Source: Massospora cicadina
Taxonomy: Eukaryota > Entomophthoromycota > Entomophthoromycetes > Entomophthorales > Entomophthoraceae
Direction: 5' to 3'
DNA length: 64,000 nucleotides
Assembly: GCA_022478985.1 (NCBI GenBank)
Contig: JAKSZP010014891.1
Span: forward strand, 1 to 64,000
The stretch's first letter is position 1, and each line of letters opens with the position of its first letter. The position numbers were made by a program, and so were the translations under genes. The notes under the pieces are model-generated. The model searched no databases. It saw only the letters and a list, made by a program, of their open reading frames with translations, and was not told the origin of the DNA. Below, one piece after another: positions 10,324 to 21,788 of the stretch.

Positions 10324-11280
10324 TGGTGCTCACCACAGTTTTCTCATTTGGTTTTTTGTATTAGTGCGTTTTGGCGTTATTCTTGCAACTACCAATTGGG
10401 AAGTGCCCACCCTTCCTGCTTGTACCTGGTGGTCTTGGACTTTTTGCAATTCCAATGTTGTGATTCCCCACCTTTCTCCCAAGATTTACTCAGAAATTCA
10501 ACAAGCCTTGGCATCCTTGAGCCAAAACCCTCGTTAAGTAAAAATAATCTGTTTAGTTCACGTCCACTTTTTCGAGGAGTGGATATGTTGTATCAATTGT
10601 CTCCCAATGCAGGTGACTGGGTTTTTGCAGTATTCTACACTCAACCGCTTTTGTGGCGAACAGTGGAGGGCTTAGAACAGGTCTTGGAGCAGAATCAACC
10701 TGATGAAGCATCCTTTCATTCCTTCTTCAAGTTCTTTTCTCTGCGTCAAGCAGGTCATCCAATGAAAGCATACTTAAGTGAATTCTGCAAAAAGCCCAGG
10801 CTTTGCCATTAACTGATGAGGTTAAAACGTTGTTTCTCTGTTCAACCTTGGATATATTGATGCAAAACTCCCCAATTTGGCAGTCGCCTCCTTCCAATTT
10901 TGATCATCTTGTCAAAACCCTTTGGGGTAGTTTCCCCTCCCCAACCTGGAAGGGGCCAGGTAATTTGGCCATCATCATATCAAATCATATAAATACAGAA
11001 GCCAAAAAGTCGCGCGCGCCTCTTGAAATGAGGGAATCTTATCCTTCTAATCCTTCTACTTCTTCTAAATTTGGAACTGTACAGGGGTCTAGCCCTGAGA
11101 ATGAAGAAAAGGTTTCAGATGATTCCGCCGCGATGATGTCACCCATGGTCATCCCTATAAATATTGCGTCCTCAACTAATGATATTTCCTTGAATCGTGA
11201 GAAGCTTTCCACTGATTTCCTCCCCATCTTGGCAGAAATTGGGAGCATCAGGGTCCTAACCCAACTTTAACAAAAAAAGG
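10324..11280 (+). pseudogene. gag: gag remnant of chromovirus D
   Basis: Pieces in three frames: IYSEIQQALASLSQNPR near 10480-10535, SFHSFFKFFSLRQAGHPMKAYLSEF near 10715-10785 (given here in part only by motif), then MPLTDEVKTLFLCSTLDIL and SNFDHLVKTLWGSF from 10803. A Ser/Glu-rich tail follows (to 11270). Position before protease marks it as capsid. No CCHC zinc knuckle is visible. The leader ORF before 10480 is also conserved in E (45109-45321, minus), so the true start may be nearer the LTR. Confidence 0.55.
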
Positions 11281-11387
11281 ATTCTGTTATTTTTTCTCCC
11301 CAACACGTTTCTGAGGTGCATGCTGAGGCATCAGCTCTGGGCTTGGGGGTGATGGCCCTAGATAGCGATGCACACTGAACCCTTGGA

Positions 11388-13135
11388 ATGAGTGTGGGTT
11401 TGTTAGAGCCGGAAAACGCGTTTTATAACATAAGCGATTTATCCCAAAATGAACCGTTTATTTGCTCATATGGTCTGGATGAGGACCCTATTTCAGTATA
11501 TCAGATTACTCCTGAGAACCCTCGTTTGACCTCTACCATGATTAGGGGTTCTCAGGAAGTTGAAAAGGAACTTCTTCATAGATATAAAGATATATATGCA
11601 CCTGCAGAGGGTGTGATGGGATATGTGGCCTCAGTAGTAAGAGTTGCCCACTACCCTCCCCCTTCTATGATTCCAAAACATACCCTGATGGCTTGTTCAA
11701 GCCAGAGGAAGAATTTTCTGGTGAGTTGATGGCATTTTCTGCGTTGAATAAATCCCATTCTGGATACTTCTTATTGACTGCTACCCTTACATCCTCTTAT
11801 GGAAAGTTTGGCACAACTATTTTGGTGGATACTGGTGCCTCAAATAATTTTATTGATCAAAACCTTGCTGACTACCTTGAGTTGAGTTACTCACCAGGTG
11901 GTATGGTTAGAGGTGGGGCTTCTCAAGGTATCCTCACAATAAACATCATGGAGTCAGTCGATTTTCAGGTAGGTTCTTATCTATTGTCTGACCAGTTTCA
12001 AGCTATCAGAAACCTCTCGTTTCCAATCATTTTGGGTGTTGAGTGGTGGCGGAAGTTTGACGTCAGAACTAATTTGAAAGAAAACACTTTATCCTTGTCT
12101 TTGACAAACGGTCACCAGTTGCTTGTTTCTCTGTCTGAGGATAACACCCAAGGCAATTTACCCCATTGGCCCAATGTTCCCAGTCCGTATCTTGCCCCTT
12201 TGCTGAAGCCCACCATGGGACTTTCCTTACCTTTCTGTTTTGAGGAGTTGGCATCTTCTTTTGAAGCTTCAGCTAGTACGCTACCAGAACAAATTGAGTT
12301 TGATTGTGAATTTAAACTCACTGTGGATCTGGTGCATATTTCTTCCCCCATATACCCATTGACTGTCTGGGAGGAAGAGGTTTTAGATGTATGGGTGAAG
12401 GAGCAGTTGGACAAAGGTGCCATCTTTCAACGTACCTCCTATGTTTGCTCCCCACTTCTCTTTGTGGAGAAGGCTGATGGAACTTTACATCCGTGTGTCA
12501 ATTATGGAAATTTAAACAATGTGACTGTACCCAACCTCCATCCCATCCCTTTAGATTCCCAGATTGCACGCTATGTGGAAAAGGCAAAAGTTTTCTTCAA
12601 GTTAGACTGCCTCAATGCATTCAATCAAATTTGGATAAAGAAGGGCCAGGAGTAGTTAACCGCATTCCATACCAGAAAAGCGATTATCCAGTTCTGGGTT
12701 ATGCCCTTTAGGCTTAAGAATGCCCCTGCCATCTTTCAACGCCGCATTGACGCAGCGTTGGGGGACTTGTTGGGGGTATGTGCGGTTGCCTACATGGATG
12801 ACATCCTGGTGTTTTCCCCCAATAAGGTGTCACATACAGTACATCTTCGACAAGTAGTGGAGAGATTGAGGGCCACTTGCCTTACCTTCAAGATTAGTAA
12901 ATGCGAATTTTTCAAGTCCCAGGTTACTTTTCTGGGAAACGTCGTTTTTGACCAGGGCCATATGATAACTCCAGACAAGGAGAAGGCTATTCGTGAGTGG
13001 CCTACCCCCACCTCTGTCAAGGAATTGAGGAGCTTTTTGGGGACGTGTACGTTCCTCAATAAGTTCACGCCCAATCTCTCTCAGGTGGCAGCTCCCTTAT
13101 ATAAGGCCAGCGGTGCCAAGGTGCTTCAGTGGTAC
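11388..13135 (+). pseudogene. pol: Protease and reverse transcriptase of D
   Basis: A spacer (11388-11690) leads to retropepsin with ILVDTGASNNFIDQ at 11819-11860. Then comes the RT: VWEEEVLDVWVKEQLDKGAI (12366-12425), FFKLDCLNAFNQIWIKKG (12593-12648), a TAG stop at about 12654, then MPFRLKNAPAIFQRRIDAAL (12701-12760) and the catalytic motif VAYMDDILVFS (12784-12816). The connection LRSFLGTCTFLNKFTPNLS lies near 13027-13080. The 320-codon frame 11693-12655 is the longest in the element. Apart from the stop and one shift the catalytic residues look intact. Confidence 0.88.
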
Positions 13136-15120
13136 CCATTTTGGAGGATGCTTTCCAAGCAGTTAAGTGCACCTTGTTATCCACATCCATCCTTCGCCAT
13201 GTTGACCCTGCAAAGGAGTTCATTGTGTCCTCAGATGCTTCCAACTTCGCCATTGCGGCTGCTCTGTTACAGGTGGGTGAAGATGGGTCTGATCATCCAG
13301 TGGGATATTTTTCTAGGAAAATGTCTCTGCATGAGTTAAGCTACGCCATATATGACAAGAAGTTATTAGCAGTGGTGGAGGCGCTGATTTATTGGCGTCA
13401 CCACTTACATGGCTCCTCCCAACCATTCTGGGTACGCACAGACCACTGAGCCTTGTTGTGCTACCGTGCTCCACATGTTCTAACACCACATCAAACCCGT
13501 TGGCATGAGACCATTGCCCTATTTACATTTTCCTATGAGTTCACCAAGGGCAAGGAGAATGGTTTGGCGGATGCTTTGAGCCGCAACCCTGCTTTGGCTC
13601 CCAATCCAAAGGAAGTAGAGATTCACAACACCCAGTTGATGATTCCACCGAGTATGATTCTGTCTCAACTTCCTAAGTCCAGGGTACATACGCCAGCGCT
13701 CATGCTTCTGGAAAATGCAGCAGAATATAGTATGTTTAGGAAGGTAGTTCTTTCTCAGCCATTATCAGCCGAATATGCTGTTGTTCTCATTAAGAGCACC
13801 CTGAATCAGGAGGACTTATCCAGGGGTTATCACATGAAGGATGAGATGGTGTAGTTTCAGGGGCGCCTATGGGTTCCTGCTGGACCACTACGCCTGGAGA
13901 TCATCCAGGACCATCATGATGGAATCACTGTTGGTCATACTGGGAAAGAAAAGACCTTGGAGTTGATATGACGCACTTGCAATTGGAAGGGATTGCCTGT
14001 TCAGGTAGGATGGTACTGTAAAGAGTGCCTAATCTGCAATCAAATAAAACCCAATTGACAACCTTTAGCAGGGTTGTTAGTACCAGTACAAAAGGCTGAA
14101 AGGCCCTGGACTTCCCTATCAGTGGATTTCATTGTGGAGTTACCAGTTTCAGATGGGTATAATGCAATAATGTTGGTGGTGGACCGCTTTACAAAGTTTG
14201 CCCCCTTTATTCCTTGCAGAACAACCATAACTGCTGCTGAAATGGCCAGGCTCTTCATCAATCATGTATTTGCGCTTCATGGGGTTCCTCAAGAAATCAT
14301 TTGTGATTGGGGACCCCAGTTCACCTCCATCTTTTGGGAAGAGTTGTGTAAAACTCTTCAGATTCGCCCCTGCCATTCAACTTCCTATCACCCCCAATCA
14401 GATGGGCAGAATGAGCGAGTGAACCAGTGCTTGGAACAATTTCTGCGTTGTTACACCACCGCAGACCATTCAGATTGGGTTCCTTACCTTCACATGGCCC
14501 AGTTTAGCTACAACAACACTTTGCATTCATCAATCAGTTGTTCACCTTTTTTTCTAACTATGGCTTTGATCCTGCTTTTAACATGGAGCCCAGCTGTGGC
14601 TCCAAAGTGGAAGTGGTGATGGACTTTGCTAAGACTCTCAAGAAGGTCCATCAGGGGGTGTCCACAAGTTTGGAGGCGGCTATGCTGGTTTATAAAGAGA
14701 ATGCCGATGGAAAGTACTGAGTGGGTCCAGCATACATGGAAGGGGATCTCGTGATGCTTGATGCTCGCAACATTCCTATCAAGCAGCCATGCAATAAGCT
14801 GGGTCCAAAGAGGATTGGTTTTTACCGTGTAGTTAGAAATGTGGGTCATGCCTCATACCATTTGGATCTTCCCTCCAAGTTTCAGATCTTCTCCATCTTT
14901 CATGAAAGAAAATTGACATTGTTTGAGGGCCCTCCACCTGTGACTCCCAAGGCTTATCTTGTGGATGGGGCGCCGGAATGGGAAGTGGAGGAAATAGTAG
15001 CCTCCCGCCCGGGTTAAGAGACGCCTTGAGTACCTGGTATCCTGGAAGGGGTTTGACGCAGCAGAGAACAAGTTGGGTGCTGGCATGAGATTGTGTACAT
15101 GCCCAAGACCTGATTGAATC
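13129..15120 (+). pseudogene. pol: RNase H, integrase and chromodomain of D
   Basis: RNase H 13129-13449 includes FIVSSDASNFAIAAALLQVG and ends at a stop before ALLCYRAPH. Tail DGLADALSRNP-like at about 13560-13590. The integrase zinc finger is partly lost (CKECLICNQ near 14019-14045). The core 14074-14619 shows all three catalytic acids: SVDFIVELP (14119), ICDWGPQF (14305) and GQNERVNQCLEQFL (14404). The C-terminal part runs through 14721-15017, and a chromodomain RRLEYLVSWKGFDAAE follows at about 15017-15065 after a stop. Chromodomains direct integration to methylated-histone chromatin. Stops at 13449, 13854 and 14720 break the frame. Confidence 0.88.
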
Positions 15121-15246
15121 ATTCCATAATCGTTTCCCTGAGGCTGCAGGATCTCAGCCTAAGCCTTCCGTTGCTGCTATGAAGTTGCCACCAGCACATA
15201 AGAACTTCTCCTTAGCAAACGCCCCTGGAGGGGGTGGAGCCCAAGA

Positions 15247-16154
15247 AGGAGGAGAGGGTAATGTCATGGTTGGATGACTTAATAGTGGGAACCAACCCCA
15301 AGGATAAGGCTGGGTGACAGGAGGCCCAGAAGGTGAAACTTCAGGCTCTTCCTGACCTGAAACACACCTTAGATCAACGCTGGGTGCAAGCCAAGCATGC
15401 CCAGGTTGATACTAATGGGGTGCAAAACACCCAACCTCTTATCTCAGCACAGGCACTAAAATGAATGATTTATGGTACAAATGAAGATGGTTCAATTCAG
15501 TTAATTGGAGAGCAAGGGTTCAAATCCCGTTCAAGTTATGAAATTTTAAGTTCAGGTAAAATATGGCTTCAATTGATTACTTGAGTGAAGGCACTTTTGG
15601 TGTATTTTACAAAAATGGATGGAAGCATCTGTTTATTGGAGCGTCAAGGCTTAGGCGCAATTCCTCAGAACCTGAATTTCCCCAGCCTACTTAGAATATG
15701 TTTTTTGTGACTAACATTCTTCTTTGGTCGACTTTCTTAAATAAAATTACCTGTTATTTTACATTTTACTTATGGTTCCTTGGGCGAACTTGGTGTCGGA
15801 CCTCTTCAGGGAGGTCTCCAACTATGTGGGCCACTACCTTTTATTGCAATTTACCAAATCCCAGGTGCTCCCTTGGGCTGCCCAGGTCCCCTCCAGATCG
15901 AGGCACCCAAGCCCCCTGACGCCAAGTTACACTTGATTATGGACTCCCCTCTGGGGTCCACTCAAGCTGTTATATTCCTCACTTACCTGGTACTATATGT
16001 TGCGCTCTACACCCTTGCCTGGGGTACCTTTTGCACAGGCACCGTTTGAGGTGTCTTCTTTCCCTTTCTCCTAATGGCTAGTTCCCTAGCAATGTGGGTT
16101 TGCATTCCACATCACCTTGCTGGGAATGAGAGAGTTACAGACATTCTCTTGACA
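15247..16154 (+). repeat. 3' LTR of D with polypurine tract
   Basis: Purine tract 15247-15260, LTR 15262-16154 (893 bp), followed by the GAGCC target duplication. Differences from the 5' LTR are mainly transitions, many as TG against CA. The self-primer copy here is mutated (CTTTGGTCGACT near 15723). Confidence 0.92.
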
Positions 16155-18545
16155 GAGCCTCCCCCAACTTCAATGGTATAAGTCCAGCCTTTCATGTGCC
16201 AGTAGTCAGTATCAGATTTTGAGAAAATGTAGCTAAAGGCCTCTATTAGAGTGTGGAGTTTGTCAAGCTCAGTGGGGCTAAATTCATCAAAAATATGTAC
16301 AGTGGGAAGAGTACATAACAATTAGTCCACAGGTAAGCCATTATCCGCCATAGACCCAATACAATGAACCTGCTTAATTTTTTAATGGAAATCAGAAGGC
16401 CTTTTCCAATCTCTTGATGCTTTTTTACAACTATATCATTCTTAGTAAAATTCTCAGCAGGAAATTAATAGAGCGTTGATAAGCAGAGTCTAGTAAGCAT
16501 GAAATACTTTGGGCTCCAAAGGGCTAACTTTGTCAATGCTGATTAGGCGTAGTAGACAGTTGTGTGGGATTTGCAAGGTAATCTTAGTGCCAATAACCTT
16601 TTGTTCACCCGCTTTAATTATATCCTCTTTGGAAGCATAGAAATGGATTCCCTCTAGAGCGTACATTGATTGAGGCAAAATTTTTGTATTTCATCTCACC
16701 ATCATTAGTGTAAGGATATATCAGAGGAAGGATACTCAACTTTTCAAGCATATATTTTTTATTAAGCTCATTGTGGGTCAGAATCAGGGGAATCTCATAG
16801 TTAAGCAGAGAGAGATAGCCCTTCTTCAAGTTACTTATCCTTCATATTCAAGCATAAACTGGGTACCAATGAGTAGATTATAGGTATTTTTAGCCAAGGC
16901 CCCGCAGGGGCTGACAAGATGAGCTTCCAAAATCAGATGGGCAGAGATGAGTAGGCATCAATAGCACAAGTGTTGACGGGACCAGCAGTTCCAAACTCTT
17001 GGTTGTAGTCAAGGTCAAAGGCCAGCTTAATTTTTTTGTTGAGTTTTGATGATACCACGTTCACCAGGGATCCAGTGTTGAGGATAGCTGTGACCCACAC
17101 TCCATTTACAATGACCTCCACCTTGGTTAATGTTCCACCCAAGTTGGGGGAAAGATCTAGGACATCCTTTTCACAAAGAGTAGAATCTAGTCTTTTGGCC
17201 ATTACAGAGTATTTGTCTTGGATATACGGCAGGTTATTAACGCACTGAATGGAAAGAATCAGTGTGGCAATGAGCTGGTCAGCGTCACTGGCAGTGTCAA
17301 TAACCTCAAAACCCTTTAGAACTTGAGAAGGTAAGTTTGGCATGGTACCCTAGCTGTGTCTACTCTTTCCAAGTTCAAACTTTCAGGTACCCTTACTTCA
17401 ACTGGAGCTTCCAAGTTATAACAGATTACATCTTCTCCACCCCTTCAAATTCATCATCAGAGGGGTTTTCAATGCACATTAGGGAGTCCATTGGATGGGG
17501 CAGGTTCCAGGCATTGCTTGTTATAGGAAAGGGATGGGGGCCGCTCCTTGACACTAATAACTTTTGGAGGAGACGTTGTATATGTCATGACCTTACATTT
17601 TGTCATTATAGTAGCAGGTTTCAGACTAGAGAGGGCTAGAGGAGAGTTAGAAGGAGATATAGGTAGCGTTTTGGAGGGGTGTGATGATTGACCCACTTGA
17701 GAAAGCTGCTCTGGAGAAAGCGGAGAACAAGACAAAGGGTTGACAGTCTTTCATAGCTGACTTTTTGGAGCTGAAGATGGAGAGGAGCACTGTCCCATCA
17801 CTGCTAGTATTCTCTGGCTATTCTCACAGGGGGAACATTTATGTGCTGCAACCTGAGAGAACAGGTTGTCCAAGGGGAACACAATAAGAGATGCTAAAGG
17901 GGTCAGAGTTGATTCTCTCTTCATTACTCTTTGTGTAAGGTCAAGTTCATAGAAGTTGGCCACTGCTAGTAGAGCCTCCTTGATATCCCATATATTCCAG
18001 AAGGTACGCTTAGCTGCAGAGATATGCATTGCTAAAGAGGGATGGGCCGATAAACCAGCCAAGGCAGCAGCAATAGCGTCATCTAAAGGGTGCATCTTTG
18101 CAAGCAGTTAGGGTGGGCTTTACTATAAAACCGCTCCACAAAGGAGGCAATTGATTCTTCCTTTTACGTGCAAAGGCTCATTTAGCCTGTTTCTTTTACA
18201 AACTTTGCTTGGAGCAAAATTCATCAGTGAGGGCTTACTTAACCTTCGCCCAGGTGCTGAGGGTGGCCCTGGTTGAACCCTTATCTCCTAAGCCACCTAA
18301 CCCAAGTAGTAAGTATGTATTTAAATTTTTGTTGGTCAGCTGCCCCTTCCATAACTGATTCATTTTAAGAGAAAGGAGGCAATACTGCACTCACCAGTGA
18401 TGAACTTATCTTTAAAAGGGGTTTTATATATAGAGTGCTGCTCAAGCCTTTTAAGGCAAGATAAAGCACTGGCTAGCTGTTGTATAAAGCAGCTAGCCTG
18501 AGGTTGGATACACTTGTCTTTTTTGGCAATTTTTGGTGTATTAGG
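16155..18545 (-). pseudogene. gag: gag-protease-linker remnant of element C
   Basis: From 18545 down: gag with LASALSCLKRLEQHSIYKTPF (aligned to A's LAGSFSRLKKLEQRPFKLPI), then LDDAIAAALAGLSAHPSLAM at 18095-18020. The retropepsin region 17343-16933 has the active site changed to ILNTGSLVNVVS (Asp to Asn, 17062-17090). Linker frames at 16829-16614, 16678-16490 and 16321-16160 lead into RT, which resumes at 9333 beyond D. No zinc knuckle recognised. Many stops. Confidence 0.75.
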
Positions 18546-19297
18546 CCCCTATAGTGAGTATCAATTGTTGGAATCCAGGTGGTTTTATGCTTACAGGTAC
18601 TTTTCAATCCTGGTTTTAACAATTTTATTGCAGGGGAAGGACTATTCTCAACTATGGTTTAACTATTTATGGGGAATTTTTATCACAAATTAAATATATG
18701 AAAACCTGTATTATTTACTTAAAAAATAGGTAATATATATCTAGTACTAAAAAAATAGATAATATATATATTTTATTAGTTGTGGCAATAGGGTCAAAAG
18801 CAAACCCTTTCATTATTCTGCTACTTAGTATTTAAATCACTTTAAGCTCAAAGTAAGAGATACAAGAAATTTGTTATAAGCTTTAAGCCTAATTAGAGAA
18901 TGTAGGGTTTTGACCTATCAGAGCTCTTGAGGCTTGCCTTGCTTCAACTTGATGGCCAAAGGGAGAGTTGATAGCAGGTAAAATAAACCCAAGAAGCAGG
19001 GACTTAATATAATCAAGTTAATCATTGTAGGGAAAAATATATACACCTTGTAGGACCTACTGCAAGCCTATAAAAGAGGGTGGTCTCCAATTAGGTATTT
19101 AACCTGAGCTGTAGAGAGTCCAGGGAAAAACCTTGGCATGTCTTCCCATATTCCACCAAGGGTTCAGCACAATTCTCTTACTAATAATCAAACAATTTGG
19201 CTGAGAAGTGGGTGGAATAGCATTACCTAATTTGAGAGGTTTCACTGAGAATTGATCAGAGTTTTTGGGGCAATATTAGACTTATTTAATTCCAATA
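18546..19297 (-). repeat. 5' LTR and primer binding site of element C
   Basis: LTR about 18566-19297 (732 bp) with minus-strand ends TATTGG...CCAACA. After a 2-nt gap comes TGATACTCACTATAGGGG (18546-18563), a mutated copy of the site TGGTGCTCACTACAGGGG in A, F and H; the changes are G-to-A and C-to-T. The outer boundary is estimated because the partner LTR is not in the window. Confidence 0.65.
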
Positions 19298-19563
19298 AAA
19301 TCTCTATATATATTTCTCAATGATGTTTTTGTTAGTATAAAATATCTCCCTTAATACTGTATCAAAATTAATATTTGATATGCCATTTTGAAGATTATTT
19401 TTCCCTCTAATGACAAAAATAAATATCTTTAAATTAATATTTTTGTTAAAAGGTTATATTTTAAAACTTACATTTTAAAAATTTCATTTAAATAAAATTA
19501 CATATATAAAGTGTTGTGGTGGTGCTGAAGTCTCTGAATAGAATAGAATAAACATAAATAACA
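19298..19563. other. AT-rich spacer
   Basis: AT-rich sequence between LTR C and the SINE target duplication. I see no gene or repeat in it. Confidence 0.6.
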
Positions 19564-19578
19564 TATAAACAACATATA

Positions 19579-19828
19579 TTTTTTATTCGAGGTGGGCCGA
19601 CCTGGGGACGATACCGCACCGATTAGGGAAGTGAAGAAAATGGGAAAGGAGGATAAAACCCGGAAAACCTCCATGCTCGGCGTATGATAGGCCAGGAACT
19701 CCATGGACCGCCTTTGCTATTCGCTATCTCGGTTTGGGGCATTGGCGCGCAAAACCAACACAGTCAAAATCGTCCCCTACCCAAAGTCCATTACCGGGAT
19801 CGAACTCGGGAGGCAGTGGCAGAGGGTC
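19579..19828 (-). mobile_element. SINE copy 1 (5'-truncated) with 15-bp TSD
   Basis: 250 bp flanked by a perfect 15-bp direct repeat TATAAACAACATATA (19564-19578 and 19829-19843). On the minus strand it has a B-box-like GAGTTCGATCC (near 19795-19805), a unique body, and a 3' end GGTCGGCCCACCTCGAATAA followed by A-rich tail. It matches SINE 2 over its whole length but stops inside the loop of a hairpin near the 5' end, so it lacks the A-box. It retains CpGs. Confidence 0.88.
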
Positions 19829-19843
19829 TATAAACAACATATA

Positions 19844-20660
19844 AATATATAAACAATGTATAAACAACATGTCAATCAAATTAAAACAAGTAAGTAATAC
19901 AGCATTTGCAAAAGCAGTGAAGCACTATTCTAACCTCAATAATATTGAGGTAGCAAGTGTTTGTCATTATTTTTGATAAAATAATTAGTAAGTTTTTTGA
20001 TAAAAAATTAGTAATTATACAAATAATGTGAAAAATATTTATTGCATTTAAATTACAAAAAATAAATTTTTATTTCAAAATATTTGTCACAATATTTGTA
20101 TACTTACTAATTTTTATTAATAATTTTTATACAACTTCAAAATTAGTTACTAATTTAAAAATTATAATTTTGTTGTTTTTGTCAGTTTATATCATTTGTT
20201 ATTTGTAATAATCTATTTTTATTGATTAAGTACTATCCATAGGATAGTCATATAAGGAATCATATTACCTGAAGTGATGTGAAGTATTTGCGTGGGTCGC
20301 CTAGTCTTCTTAATATATCAAATATATAATTGTCCAACATAAATAAATAAAATAAAAAGTATATGAATTCCTAATAATGGGACCATAAGGATTCTTTTGC
20401 ATCATTTGTTGTGATCCAATAACCACAAGCTAAGGTGGGGTAAAAATACCATAATAGGTTAAAATCTGTTTTGGCTAGGATGAACATAATTTCCTCCATC
20501 CCCTTTTATCATTATTTAACTAATGATATGGACTTAAAAAAGGAAGATTTGGCTACTTGTCATGCAGGGTGGTTTTTGCTGCTGCTGAATCTTAAAAAAG
20601 ATTGTTGTGATCTGATTTCCTATTTGGGGAATTTCAGATAAATTATATTCTTTGGATTTT
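19844..20660. other. AT-rich intergenic sequence
   Basis: Very AT-rich, with short poly-A/T runs and no credible frame, repeat or RNA that I can recognise. Confidence 0.6.
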
Positions 20661-21400
20661 GAGGTCATGGCTTCCGGTTGAGCCTATGAGACGGTGCAGG
20701 AATCGAATAGGCTCCTTAGCCAAAACTTACCTGATTCATTTAAACACTTCGATTCGCTTTAAAATGTTGGAATTGCGATTCCATAGACCTCTAGTTGGAA
20801 TTCTAGCATGTCGCCCGCAATTTTAATAGATGCCAATTTTGCGCAAATATATTTTTCCATTTTAAATTTACGATCAGACTTATATTTTCTTGTAAAAACC
20901 AGGTCAAAAAGCGACCTGAGAACCCTCGGCATTGTTGCCTGGTTCCCGACGAACCGCCAAAGAGCTGCGTGCTTGACGAGGCCGCCATAGGTGTCAAGAG
21001 GTTGGTTTGGGCTTGCGTGCCCCCGCACCTCGAACTGATGGTTGGACGCTGACTGAGATGCCATCAGGGCATGCCCCTCCGGTCCCTACAGGTGACTAGA
21101 GGCCAGGTTGAACTAAGCGCCACCTCACTACACCTCGACTTGATGGGTTTCTATCGAGACGCCGCCGAGTGGATGCCTTAGGTTACTCTGCCATTGGCGA
21201 CCAGAGGTCGGTTGAAGTGAAGGTTGCCCCCCAGCACCTCGGCCAGGCGGGCATGCGAACTGGCACCACCTGGACAGGGATCCTGGGTTTGGCGCTTACC
21301 TATTTTTCCAATCGATTGGGGCAATTCTCAGCGTGGGTTTGCATTTTGCCAAAGTAGTAATAGAGTCCTTGGGTTGACCCAACCGCTACAATTATTGAAC
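20661..21400. repeat. CpG-rich patch with ~105-bp degenerate tandem repeat
   Basis: About 38 CpG in 740 bp by my count, against near-absence in the flanking AT-rich DNA. Repeat starts are marked by GCACCTCGAACTGATGG (21025), ACACCTCGACTTGATGG (21130) and GCACCTCGGCCAGG (21234), spaced 105 and 104 bp, with a weaker unit near 20920 (GAACCCTCGGCATTG). Each unit ends in a GACTAGAGGCCAGGTTGAAC-like block. A 101-codon minus frame (21064-20759) spans part of it but has no recognised domain. It could be a minisatellite, a regulatory CpG island near CDC43, or a fragment of an unknown element. Confidence 0.6.
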
Positions 21401-21788
21401 TTATAAGTGATTGACTACTATTTTGAGATAGGAGAATGGCAACAAAATCTCAGGCATAGTTACAATCAGTGAGCACATGATAGTATTCTTTTTTTAGTAC
21501 TAGATGGTCACATGATAGTATTCTTGAATTACAAAACTCAAATAAACATGTTTATAGCTAAAATGAATATTGTTTAGCTAAGGATAAATGCAAGTTATGA
21601 AATTCAAACATAATTTATTAAATGTTTTAAATTATATCAACTCTATTTTACATTAGCCAAAAATATTTCAAACTTTAGAAATTGTTAACTTTGATACAAA
21701 TATACTCGTTATAGGTATAAAGAAAAGCCTTTACTATTATTAAATTAAGATGTTAAGGCCTATAAAAAGTAGTGTCAGAATAAGGAAG
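21401..21788. other. 3' flank of the CDC43-like gene
   Basis: AT-rich, presumably 3' UTR and terminator of the minus-strand gene. No distinct signal beyond A/T runs is visible. Confidence 0.4.

Larger units (their letters stand above)
9334..16154 (+). mobile_element. Chromovirus D, full-length Ty3/Gypsy element with perfect TSD
   Basis: Complete 6821-bp element: LTRs 9334-10224 and 15262-16154, ends TGTCA...TGACA (5' copy TATCA), perfect 5-bp target duplication GAGCC (9329-9333, 16155-16159), polypurine tract AGGAGGAGAGGGTA (15247-15260), gag remnant, retropepsin, RT with YMDD, RNase H, integrase and a C-terminal chromodomain. Related to E and I. Pol carries roughly ten stops or shifts, so it is not autonomous as read. 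The leader after the 5' LTR is complementary to its own LTR rather than to a tRNA. Confidence 0.93.
6943..19297 (-). mobile_element. Ty3/Gypsy element C, split by chromovirus D
   Basis: Two segments on the minus strand, 16155-19297 (5' LTR, primer site, gag, protease, linker) and 6943-9333 (RT, RNase H, integrase), are separated by the complete element D with target duplication GAGCC at 9329-9333 and 16155-16159. RT reading resumes across the junction. The 3' LTR is missing; the left segment stops at the LTR of B, so B likely inserted here and the remainder lies beyond the window. C is decayed with frequent stops. Confidence 0.85.

Noticed and set aside
10325..10338. TGGTGCTCACCACAG in D, close to the tRNA primer site of A/F/H
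   Set aside because: It lies 100 nt inside the element. The LTR edge is fixed at 10224 by the second LTR and the GAGCC duplication, so it cannot be the adjacent primer site; probably a chance or coding resemblance (MVLTT).
12112..12423. Minus frame of 103 codons
   Set aside because: Antisense to the D protease-RT frame, which carries DTGASNNF and RT motifs.
20759..21064. 101-codon minus frame as a host gene
   Set aside because: It overlaps the degenerate tandem repeat, has no recognised domain and no splice-supported extension. Kept only as a note.
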